A DNA stretch of 21,342 nt from JBFWQM01 sp050249455 (GTDB taxonomy: Bacteria; Pseudomonadota; Alphaproteobacteria; MPNO01; VGEU01), in assembly GCA_050249455.1 (NCBI GenBank), contig JBFWQM010000073.1:1-21342 (forward strand), given 5' to 3'. Position numbers and translations under genes: made by a program. Every line of letters begins with the position of its first letter. Positions within the stretch are counted from its first letter, which is position 1. Of this stretch, positions 15,147-21,342 are shown one piece after another. Below the pieces are notes generated by a model. It was not told where the DNA came from. It saw only the letters and a list, made by a program, of their open reading frames with translations, and ran no database searches.

Positions 15147-16336
15147 ACCGTGAGGCCTTCGGCGATGGCGACCCGCCACAGGTCGGGCAGGCGCGCCAGC
15201 TCGGCGGCGACCGCCGGCGCCGCGGCGGCGCGCACCGCCGCCGGATCGGGCGGGGCGGGCGCACGCACGCGCAGGTGGACGGCCGCGGGCTCGTCCACCG
15301 CGCTGCCGATGCGGCTGACCAGCCAGCAGCACACTTCGCCGCTGCCGCCCAGCCGGTCGTGGACGGCCTGGGCGATGCGGCCGGCGGCGATGCTGTAGAG
15401 CTTGCCGACGTGGCTGCGCGGGTTCTTGCCCGCCGCCGCCTCCATCGTCATCGGCCGGAACGGGGTGATCAGGCCGTTGGCGCGGTTGCCGCGGCCGACC
15501 TCGCCGTCGTCGCCGGACTCGGCCGAGGTGCCGGTGACGGTCAGATAGAGCCGGCCGGCCGCGATGTCGTCGGCGGCGTTGACGGCGACGGCGACCTCGG
15601 CGTCCGCGGCCTCGCGCGCCGCCGCCGCCGCCAGCGCCGCCGCCGTGGCGCAGGCGTCGCGATAGGCCGCCGCGTCGCGCAGATGGCGGTCGATCATCGC
15701 GCACGCGACGGTAAGCGCGATGCGGTCGCCGCGCCGCACGCCCATCACCTTGACGTCCTCGCCCAGCGCCGGGCGGGCGTCGCGGGTCGCGGCGTCGTTC
15801 AGCCGCGCCGCCGCCGCGCGCACCGCGCGCTCCAGCCGCGTCGCGGGTGCGAAGCCGACGCCGCACGAGGTGTCGTTGGCGAGCGGCCGGTCGGCGCCCT
15901 GCGCGAAGAGCCGCGTCAGGTCGGTCGAGCCGCCGCGGACCAGGCAATGCAGCGCGACGTGGCGGTCGGGGTCCAGCGCGCGCAAGTTGGATCGCAGCCA
16001 GTCGCGTGCCGCGGCGATGCCGATGTCCTCCACCGGCACGTCGATCCCGCCCGCCGCGCGCGTCGCGCGCCCGCACAGATAGAGCGCGATCGGCGCCAGC
16101 ACCCGCCCGCCGCCGAGCGCCGGCGCCGCCGCGCCGCCGTGCAGCAGCGCCTTGTCGACGTTGTGGTGCAGCACCGCGCCGAAGCGGTCGGCATAGAACG
16201 CGCAAAGCCGGCGGCTGAACGCCTCGGCGATCGCGTCGCAGATGGTGTCGGGGTGGCCGAGGCCCTTGCGCTCGACGATCTCCACCGGATGGCCGTCGGT
16301 CGGCACCCCGGCCTCGGTCTCGACGTCGATCTCCAT
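15140..16336 (-). CDS. Archaeal-type S-adenosylmethionine synthetase (methionine adenosyltransferase)
   Basis: A 398-residue enzyme that forms S-adenosylmethionine from methionine and ATP. The sequence follows the archaeal MAT family rather than bacterial MetK: EIVERKGLGHPDTICDAIAE (about 19-38), ANDTSCGVGFAP (about 153-164), and the block from about 268 to 315 containing GTSAESGDDGEVGRGNR, NGLITPFRPMTME and AAGKNPRSHVGK. Bacterial MetK boxes (such as GAGDQG) are absent. Bacteria with this type usually also carry an ordinary metK, which would be outside this window. A GGAGGAGG ribosome site precedes the ATG. The gene overlaps the end of trpE(G) tail to tail and diverges from the NifX-like gene. 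Its codon and base use look like its neighbours', so any transfer is old. The active-site segments look intact. Confidence 0.9.
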   Translation of the reverse strand: MEIDVETEAGVPTDGHPVEIVERKGLGHPDTICDAIAEAFSRRLCAFYADRFGAVLHHNVDKALLHGGAAAPALGGGRVLAPIALYLCGRATRAAGGIDVPVEDIGIAAARDWLRSNLRALDPDRHVALHCLVRGGSTDLTRLFAQGADRPLANDTSCGVGFAPATRLERAVRAAAARLNDAATRDARPALGEDVKVMGVRRGDRIALTVACAMIDRHLRDAAAYRDACATAAALAAAAAREAADAEVAVAVNAADDIAAGRLYLTVTGTSAESGDDGEVGRGNRANGLITPFRPMTMEAAAGKNPRSHVGKLYSIAAGRIAQAVHDRLGGSGEVCCWLVSRIGSAVDEPAAVHLRVRAPAPPDPAAVRAAAAPAVAAELARLPDLWRVAIAEGLTVY

Positions 16337-16431
16337 CGCTGCCTCCTCCGGCCGGCGGAACGATCGCTATCTAATCGATCGGCGGGGCGCCCGACTTGAT
16401 CTATGTCGCAGACCGCCGGCCGCCGCCCGGC

Positions 16432-16437
16432 TAGCAT
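16432..16437 (+). promoter_or_regulatory. Possible -10 element (TAGCAT) for the NifX-like gene
   Basis: TAGCAT preceded by C lies 29 bases before the start codon at 16467, in the divergent gap with the SAM synthetase gene. It matches the CTAGCnT motif before two other genes, but no good -35 is visible. Confidence 0.3.
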
Positions 16438-16466
16438 GACGGCCAGGAAGGGAAAGGATTCGCGTC

Positions 16467-16802
16467 ATGCGTACCGCCATGACCGTGCGTATCTCGCCGA
16501 GCGGCCCGATGCTGTCGCCGTTCTTCGCGAAATGCCAGTTCGTGCTGTTCCTCGACCCGGACGGCGTCGCCCAGGAATGGATCCGCAACTACGAACGCCA
16601 GAGCGCCATCCTGGCGGCCTGGATTCTCGGCGAAGGCGTGCGCCGCCTGGTCTGCGGCTTCATCGATCCTGTCGCCGCGGCCGCACTGCTCGGCGCGGGG
16701 CTGGACGTGCGGATCGGACCCTGCGACCTCCCGGTCCGCGAGGTCCTGCAGCTGTTCGAGGCGCTGCCCCGCGCGCGCGACGGCGCATCGGCAGGCGGCT
16801 GA
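16467..16802 (+). CDS. NifX-like / dinitrogenase FeMo-cofactor biosynthesis-family small protein
   Basis: A 111-residue protein shaped like the single-domain NifX/NifB-C-terminal family, whose members bind iron-sulfur or FeMo-cofactor precursors. The family pattern is seen: an N-terminal strand, then LSPFFAKCQFVLFLD (in place of the usual S-x-HFG-x-A-x-F), then RQSAILAAWILGEGVRRLVCGFIDPVAAAALLGAGLDVRIGP, ending in VREVLQLFEAL. The usual histidine of the HFG box is replaced by Phe, and Cys23, Cys63 and Cys86 could serve as ligands instead. No nitrogenase gene is in view, so a nitrogen-fixation role is not implied; orphan members exist in many non-fixing bacteria. A GGAAAGGA ribosome site precedes the ATG at 16467. 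The CBS-BON gene follows 70 bp downstream, and they may share a transcript. Confidence 0.65.
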   Translation: MRTAMTVRISPSGPMLSPFFAKCQFVLFLDPDGVAQEWIRNYERQSAILAAWILGEGVRRLVCGFIDPVAAAALLGAGLDVRIGPCDLPVREVLQLFEALPRARDGASAGG

Positions 16803-16872
16803 TCCAGGTTAAAGCCGGCGCCGCCGCGGCACGCCATATTATTCAAGTTATCCCCCGTTCAGGAGAACGGCC

Positions 16873-17577
16873 ATGCTGAAGGCCAAGGACATCATGACGG
16901 CGCCGGTGGTCACCGCGACGCCCGAGACGACCGTGCGAGAGATCGCCGAGACGCTGCTGAAGCGGCACATCAGCGCGATGCCGGTGGTGGACGAAAAGAA
17001 CCAGGTGGTCGGCGTCGTCAGCGAGGGCGACCTGATCCGCCGGGCGGAGATCGGCACCGACCAGCGGCACCGGTCATGGTGGCTCGACCTGTTCGCCGAC
17101 CCGGCGGCGGAGGCCGCCGACTACGCGAAGTCCCACGGCCTGCGTGCGCGCGACGTGATGTCGCGCAAGGTGATCACGGTCGGTCCCGACGCGACCCTGG
17201 TCGACATCGCCGAGATTCTCGAGAAGCACCACATCAAGCGCGTGCCGGTGCTGGAGAATGGCCGGCTGGCCGGCATCGTCAGCCGGGCGAACCTGCTGCA
17301 GGGTCTCGCCATGTCGGCGGCGAAGCCGCTGGAGGCGGCGACCGCCGACGACAACGCCATCCGCGAGCGCATCGTCGCCGCGCTGGCGCGCGAGCCGTGG
17401 GCGAGCGTCGGCACCACCAACGTCACCGTCGCCAAGGGCGTGGTGGAGTTCTGGGGCACCGTCGGCTCGGCCGAGGAGATGCGCGCCTCGCGCGTGCTCG
17501 CCGAAGGCGTCGCCGGCGTGAAGTCGGTCGACGACCACCGCGGCCTGCGACCGCTGGCGGGGACTTCGGGCCTGTAG
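16873..17577 (+). CDS. CBS-domain pair with C-terminal BON domain
   Basis: A 234-residue cytoplasmic-looking protein. CBS1 (about 5-60) begins VKDIM-like KAKDIMTAPVVT and ends GVVSEGDLIRR. CBS2 (about 92-145) begins LRARDVMSRKVITV and ends GIVSRANLLQG. A BON domain (about 158-222) carries the family's Gly pattern in VAKGVVEFWGTVGS and VAGVKSVDDH. CBS pairs bind adenosine nucleotides such as AMP, ATP or S-adenosylmethionine and act as energy or ligand sensors; BON domains are thought to bind phospholipid or protein partners. The CBS-BON layout is common in alphaproteobacteria, often in stress settings; no partner is known. A CAGGAG ribosome site precedes the ATG, and a TATTAT box at 16837-16842 is a possible -10. 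No signal peptide or membrane segment is seen. Confidence 0.92.
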   Translation: MLKAKDIMTAPVVTATPETTVREIAETLLKRHISAMPVVDEKNQVVGVVSEGDLIRRAEIGTDQRHRSWWLDLFADPAAEAADYAKSHGLRARDVMSRKVITVGPDATLVDIAEILEKHHIKRVPVLENGRLAGIVSRANLLQGLAMSAAKPLEAATADDNAIRERIVAALAREPWASVGTTNVTVAKGVVEFWGTVGSAEEMRASRVLAEGVAGVKSVDDHRGLRPLAGTSGL

Positions 17578-17608
17578 CGGCGCGACGACATTGCAGAGGG
17601 CGAGGCTA

Positions 17609-17703
17609 CCCACCTCACCCTCCCCCGCCGCTTTCGCGACGGGTCCCCTCCCTCTCCGCCCACTTTGGGGGAGAGGGTGCGAGCGCGGCGAGCGGGTGAG
17701 GTC
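17609..17703. repeat. REP-like composite palindrome (copy 3)
   Basis: The outer arms CCCACCTCACCC (17609-17620) and GGGTGAGGT (17694-17702) pair over 9 bp, and CCCTCTCC ... GGAGAGGG forms an inner helix. The right part is, in reverse complement, nearly identical (one mismatch seen, over about 35 bp) to the left part of copy 2 at 8580-8616. It fills the convergent gap between the CBS-BON and thioesterase genes and could terminate transcription from both sides. Confidence 0.8.
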
Positions 17704-17736
17704 GGCGGCCTCGCTGTCGTGGCCGCATGCCCAACC

Positions 17737-18168
17737 TCAATCGCTGTCGGGCGACATCACCAGCGGTGCCAGCATCGCGCGGATGTCCTCGGGCATCGCG
17801 GTCGACTTGCGCGTGGCGAGGTCGAAGAACACCTCGACGCTCTCCTGCGTCGCGCACAGCGCGTTGGTGTCGGCGTTATAGAGGCGCGCCAGGTGGCGGA
17901 CGCTGCGGTTGCCGACGTGGGTGAAGGCGCTCTTCACCACGATCAGCTCGCCGGCGCGCAGCTCGTGAATGAAGTCGGTCTTGGTCGAGGCGACCACCAG
18001 GGTCACGCCGCGCTCGCGGATCCTGGTCTGCGGCAGCCCGGCCACGCTCCATAGGTGCCAGCCCGCGTCGTCGAAGAAATGCGCGTACCACCGCACGTTC
18101 ATGTGGCCCAGGAAGTCGCAGTTCCATGGGAACACGACGCTGCGGCACGTCTCGACCCAACCCGTCAT
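17737..18168 (-). CDS. Hotdog-fold acyl-CoA thioesterase (4HBT / YbgC type)
   Basis: A 143-residue single hotdog domain. The N-terminal element NCDFLGHMNVRWYAHFFDDA (residues 16-35) matches the D-x-x-GH-x-N-x-x-x-Y active-site pattern of 4-hydroxybenzoyl-CoA thioesterase-like enzymes, with Asp18 as candidate catalytic acid. Such enzymes hydrolyse acyl- or aroyl-CoA thioesters. The substrate is unknown. The ATG at 18168 lies 5 bases after the binding-protein stop, with a CAGGG ribosome site inside the upstream gene's end. The longer frame through the preceding gene is a shadow. Last gene of the operon-like run; it may release the free acid from a CoA intermediate of whatever the operon takes up. 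Confidence 0.88.
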   Translation of the reverse strand: MTGWVETCRSVVFPWNCDFLGHMNVRWYAHFFDDAGWHLWSVAGLPQTRIRERGVTLVVASTKTDFIHELRAGELIVVKSAFTHVGNRSVRHLARLYNADTNALCATQESVEVFFDLATRKSTAMPEDIRAMLAPLVMSPDSD

Positions 18169-18173
18169 TTTCG

Positions 18174-19199
18174 TCAGCCCTGCTTTTCGCCGAGGATGGA
18201 TTCGCGCGCCTTCTTCAACGTCTCCGGCGACATCTTCATGATGTCGGTCACCGCCTTCTGGACCTCGGCGGCGGAAGCGGGGTCCAGGGTCATCTGGCGC
18301 GTCTTGGCGTCGGCGACGAAGGCGGGATCCTTCATCGTCGTCTCGAAGGCGGCGATCAGCGCGTCGATGCGGTCCTTCGGCACGCCCGGCGGCAGCGCCA
18401 GGCTGCGCCCGATCGGGCTGCCGGAGGAGATGAAGGCGCAGATCTGCTTGTCCTCCGGCGTCGTCGCCAGGTCGATCGCCAGCGGCACGTCGGGCAGGTC
18501 CGGTTCCTTGCGCAGGCCGAACTGGAACAGCGGCACCGCGTAGCCCGACTTGACCCATTCGCCGCGCAGCGACAGCCAGCTGCCCCACGCGAGCGAGATG
18601 CCCTGCACCTCGTTGCGCTCGATCGCCAGCATCGCGTCGCCGGACGACTTGTAGCCCATCACGATCTTGAACTTGGTGCCGAACAGGTCGTTCATGAGCT
18701 GCGGCATGTAGAACGTCTGCGAGCCCTTGCCGGTGGACCCCAGCACGACTTCTTTCGTCTTGAGCTCGGCCAGCGTCTTGGCCGGCGCGTCCTTGCGCAC
18801 GGCGATCACCGAGTTGACGACGACCGAGGTGCCGAGCCAGGTGAACTCCTCCGACTTGTACTTGACCTTGTCGGGCTCCAGCAGCTGGCTGATCACCATG
18901 GTGTCGGGCGGCATCCAGATGTAGCTGCCGTCCTTCGGCGCCACCGTGAACATGTAGTTCGAGGCGCGGATGCCGCCGGCGCCCGCCATGTCCTGCACGA
19001 CGATGTTGGGCTTGCCGGGGATGTGGCGCTCCATGTGCTGGGCAATGGCGCGCGAATAGAGGTCGTAGGTGCCGCCGGCGCCGAACGGCGTCACCAGGGT
19101 GATCGTGCGGCCCTTGTAGAACTGCTCGGGCGTGTCGGCGTGAGCCGGCGCGGCGACGGCCAGGAACGCGGCGGCAATCAGCAGCGGTCGCAAATGCAT
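18174..19199 (-). CDS. Bug/TctC-family periplasmic solute-binding protein (tripartite tricarboxylate transporter type)
   Basis: A 341-residue exported binding protein. A signal peptide (MHLRPLLIAAAFLAVAAPAHA, cut before DTPEQF) leads into the Bug-family signature ITLVTPFGAGGTYDLYSRAIA, with the IPGKPNIVVQDMAGAGGIRASNYM segment typical of the second ligand-binding loop. TctC-type proteins bind small carboxylates or other anions in the periplasm. The two membrane subunits TctA and TctB are not in the window, as is usual for orphan Bug proteins. It lies 36 bp after hydantoinase B and five bases before the thioesterase, so it is probably co-transcribed with both. A GGAGGT ribosome site precedes the ATG. 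The ligand may be a cyclic amide or related acid processed by the hydantoinase genes; this is inference. Confidence 0.93.
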   Translation of the reverse strand: MHLRPLLIAAAFLAVAAPAHADTPEQFYKGRTITLVTPFGAGGTYDLYSRAIAQHMERHIPGKPNIVVQDMAGAGGIRASNYMFTVAPKDGSYIWMPPDTMVISQLLEPDKVKYKSEEFTWLGTSVVVNSVIAVRKDAPAKTLAELKTKEVVLGSTGKGSQTFYMPQLMNDLFGTKFKIVMGYKSSGDAMLAIERNEVQGISLAWGSWLSLRGEWVKSGYAVPLFQFGLRKEPDLPDVPLAIDLATTPEDKQICAFISSGSPIGRSLALPPGVPKDRIDALIAAFETTMKDPAFVADAKTRQMTLDPASAAEVQKAVTDIMKMSPETLKKARESILGEKQG

Positions 19200-19235
19200 G
19201 GGGACCTCCGGTCGGGGAGCGGCGCGGCGACAGTA

Positions 19236-20984
19236 TTATCCGCCGCGCGCCGCAGCAAGCGCGGCCCGCCGCAGCGCCGTCGCCGCCAGGTCGGCGGTGC
19301 GCCCGTCCGCGGCCGCGACCACGCCGTAGACGTCGCGCGCCGCCGCGGCGCCGATCGCCCCGTCGCGCAGGTCGCGCACCACGAGGTCGGGATCGCGCGC
19401 CAGCGGGTCGCCCCAGCCGCCGCCGCCCGCGCCGGCCAGCGCCAGCGTCATCGGGCGGGCCGGCAGCACGCCGTATTTCGGCGGCGCGAAGCCGTCGCCG
19501 TCGCCGTCGTCAAAGTCGATCCGCATGACGGCTTCCTTCCCGGTGCCGCCGCCGTCCACGCCGTAGCCCGACGGCGTGCGCAGCCCTTCGCCGCGCAGCG
19601 ACACGACGGACGGCACCGCAACCTCGACCGCGTAGTCGAGCCCGGTGCCGCCGCGGAAGCGCCCGGCGCCGCCGCCGTCGCAGCGCATCGCCTGGCGCAA
19701 GTAGCGCACCGGATAGGACTGCTCCGACAGCTCGACGTCGGGCAGATAAAGGGCGCCGAGGCCGACCAGCCCCCCGGAGCCGTTGAAGCCGTCGCGACCC
19801 TCCACCGCGCCGGCGCCCGCCGCGCCGGCCCAGTGGTACATCACGAACGGCGCGCCGTCGGCCTGCCGCCCCGACATGGTGGGGGCGGAGTTCTTGCCCC
19901 AGCCGGCGCACGACCGCGTCGGGTCGGCCTGGCCCAGCGCCTGCCAGATCGCGTGGATGATCTCGGTCGCCGGCGCGATGGTGTTCATCGTCATCGGCGC
20001 CGGCGGGCGCGGGTTCACCAGGGTGCCTTCCGGCGCGACGATGGTGATCGGCCGGTACGTCCCTTCGTTGCCCGGCAAATCGGGGCCCAGGAACGCGATC
20101 ACCGCCATGTAGACCGCCGACCACGTGTTGGCGATCGAGGAGTTCTTGAACCCCTTCATCTGCGCGTCGGTGCCGGTGAAGTCCACCGTCATCGCCTCGC
20201 CCGCGATGGTGACCGCGACGCGCATGCGGTACGGCCGGTCCTCGAAGCAGTCGGTGTCGGTGCCGTCCTCGCCGCGCCAGGTGCCGTCGGGCAGGGCGGC
20301 CAGCTCGGCGCGCATCCGCCGCTCGCCGAGGTCGAGGATGCCGGCGAAATAGGCCGGCTGCTCGTTCGATCCCAGCTCGCGCGCCAGCGCCGCCACCGCC
20401 TCGCCGCCGATGCGGGTGGAGCCCAGCATCGCGCGCAGGTCGCCGTCCATCAGGTTGGGCGCGCGCGAATTGAGCAGCAGCAGGTTCCACACGTCGTCGC
20501 GCAGCTCGCCCTTGTCGACCAGCTTAACCGGCGGCAGGCGCAGGCCTTCCTGGAAGATGTCGGTGGCGGCGGAGTTGTAGCCGCCCGGCGCACCGCCGCC
20601 GATGTCGGACTGGTGGCCGCGGTTGCAGCAGAATGCGACCAGCCGGCCGTGCGCGAACACCGGCCGCGCGATCACCCAGTCGGGCAGGTGGTTGCCGCCC
20701 GCGGCATATGGGTCGTTCAGCACGTAGGCGTCGCCGTCGGCGATGCGGCCGGCGAACGCGGCCAGGAGCGCGCGCGCCGCCAGCCCGCCGCCGCCGGTGT
20801 GGATCGGCAGTCCGTCGGCCTGCGACAGGATCCAGCCGTCGGCATCGGTGATGAAGCAGGAGAAGTCGTGCGCCTGGCTGAACAGCGGGCTGCGCGCGGT
20901 GCGCATCATCACCCAGCCCATCTGGCGCGCGATGTGGTCGAGGCGGTTCTGCACCAAAGTCAGCCGCACCGGGTCGAGCGTCAT
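19236..20984 (-). CDS. hyuB: Hydantoinase B / N-methylhydantoinase B-type subunit
   Basis: A 582-residue protein of the HyuB family, whose members pair with HyuA to open cyclic amides such as hydantoins, 5-oxoproline or, in acetophenone and acetone carboxylases, to carboxylate ketones. The family opening LTLVQNRLDHIARQMGWVMMRTA and the LNDPYAAGGNHLPDW segment are visible, followed by CNRGHQSDIGG, a candidate metal-binding His motif. The family's GxGxxGG region appears as FRGGTGLDY. The ATG overlaps the hyuA stop (ATGA), which indicates translational coupling. The C-terminal Gly-rich GAGGGGWGDPLARD is common in the family. Hydrolytic versus carboxylating role cannot be told from this subunit alone. 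Confidence 0.93.
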   Translation of the reverse strand: MTLDPVRLTLVQNRLDHIARQMGWVMMRTARSPLFSQAHDFSCFITDADGWILSQADGLPIHTGGGGLAARALLAAFAGRIADGDAYVLNDPYAAGGNHLPDWVIARPVFAHGRLVAFCCNRGHQSDIGGGAPGGYNSAATDIFQEGLRLPPVKLVDKGELRDDVWNLLLLNSRAPNLMDGDLRAMLGSTRIGGEAVAALARELGSNEQPAYFAGILDLGERRMRAELAALPDGTWRGEDGTDTDCFEDRPYRMRVAVTIAGEAMTVDFTGTDAQMKGFKNSSIANTWSAVYMAVIAFLGPDLPGNEGTYRPITIVAPEGTLVNPRPPAPMTMNTIAPATEIIHAIWQALGQADPTRSCAGWGKNSAPTMSGRQADGAPFVMYHWAGAAGAGAVEGRDGFNGSGGLVGLGALYLPDVELSEQSYPVRYLRQAMRCDGGGAGRFRGGTGLDYAVEVAVPSVVSLRGEGLRTPSGYGVDGGGTGKEAVMRIDFDDGDGDGFAPPKYGVLPARPMTLALAGAGGGGWGDPLARDPDLVVRDLRDGAIGAAAARDVYGVVAAADGRTADLAATALRRAALAAARGG

Positions 20985-21342
20985 GCCGCTCCCTTCGCGT
21001 CGATGTGGACCAGGTAGTTGCCGGCGTCGTCGACCTCCAGCACGTCGCCGGCCCCGACGACGATGGTGGTGGTGAGCTCCTCCACCACCAGCGGCCCGTC
21101 CAGCCGGTGGCCGGGCGCCAGGTCGGGCCCGGCGTAGACCGGCGCGGCGCGGCGGCCGTGGCGCTCGTCGATCCACACCGACCGCGTCTCCGCCGGCCGC
21201 GCCGGCGCGGTCGCGCGCGGCAGACGGACCGGCGGCGGCAGCGGCAGCCGGCCGATGCCGACCAGCCGCAGCTTGACGATCTCCGCCACCGACTCGGGCT
21301 GGCGGTGGCCGTACAGGCGCTCGTAGGACTCCTCGAACGCAA
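20981..21342 (-). CDS. hyuA: Hydantoinase A-type subunit, C-terminal part (start outside window)
   Basis: About 119 C-terminal codons, entered from the right edge; the frame is open to the end. The piece AFEESYERLYGHRQPE, then VAEIVKLRLVGIG and a late LDGPLVVEELTTTIVVGAGD, is characteristic of the HyuA/5-oxoprolinase A C-terminus. The ASKHA-like ATPase domain of the subunit lies outside the window. The stop codon overlaps the hyuB start, as in many hyuAB operons. The GTG at 21289 in frame is an internal codon, not a start. Confidence 0.88.
   Translation of the reverse strand, partial: AFEESYERLYGHRQPESVAEIVKLRLVGIGRLPLPPPVRLPRATAPARPAETRSVWIDERHGRRAAPVYAGPDLAPGHRLDGPLVVEELTTTIVVGAGDVLEVDDAGNYLVHIDAKGAA

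Noticed and set aside
13796..16399. 867-codon open frame across trpE(G) and the SAM synthetase gene
   Set aside because: It covers two strongly supported genes in other frames and has shadow composition.
18126..21017. 963-codon open frame on the plus strand
   Set aside because: Antisense to the binding-protein and hydantoinase B genes, composed of His/Arg/Ala/Val-rich shadow sequence with no motif.

Overview
The window is GC-rich DNA from a chromosome of a free-living alphaproteobacterium. Support for this comes from a fused anthranilate synthase TrpE(G) preceded by a Trp-codon leader of the rhizobial type, an RpoH-type sigma factor, a Bug/TctC solute-binding protein and hydantoinase-type genes. 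A genus cannot be named from the sequence alone. I see no insertion sequence, prophage, CRISPR array, rRNA or tRNA. Gene density is high, and the long open frames on the opposite strand of real genes are GC-driven shadows.

Layout, left to right. Bases 1-271 hold the C-terminus of a small secreted lectin-like protein, followed by a strong hairpin. A large SWIM-SNF2 helicase (368-3796) and a penicillin-insensitive murein endopeptidase (ending at 4795) follow on the plus strand, with a palindromic repeat between or inside them. On the minus strand come an FMN-dependent alpha-hydroxy-acid oxidase and a UbiD-type decarboxylase (4815-7395). A TauD/TfdA dioxygenase (7535-8548) diverges from them; together they look like a small catabolic module. 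A soluble transhydrogenase (sthA, 8864-10261) converges on a PPK2 polyphosphate kinase and rpoH (10466-12425, minus), which make a stress and energy block.

The most instructive regulatory region is 12773-12974. A TTGACA promoter is placed so that transcription would start on the A of a 16-residue leader peptide (trpL) carrying two adjacent Trp codons. Alternative RNA helices follow, and then trpE(G) (12975-15146). This looks like a leaderless trpL attenuator. Convergent with trpE(G), overlapping it by 7 bp, is an S-adenosylmethionine synthetase of the archaeal type, which is unusual for a bacterium. Divergent from it is a NifX-like small protein, followed by a CBS-CBS-BON protein.

The right end (17737-21342, minus) is an operon-like run: hydantoinase A (partial), hydantoinase B, a Bug/TctC periplasmic binding protein and a hotdog-fold thioesterase. 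This suggests uptake and hydrolysis of a cyclic amide or related acid.

Three copies of GC-rich palindromic REP-like repeats sit in the gaps at about 3844-3929, 8576-8687 and 17609-17703. The latter two share a nearly identical module of about 35 bp.
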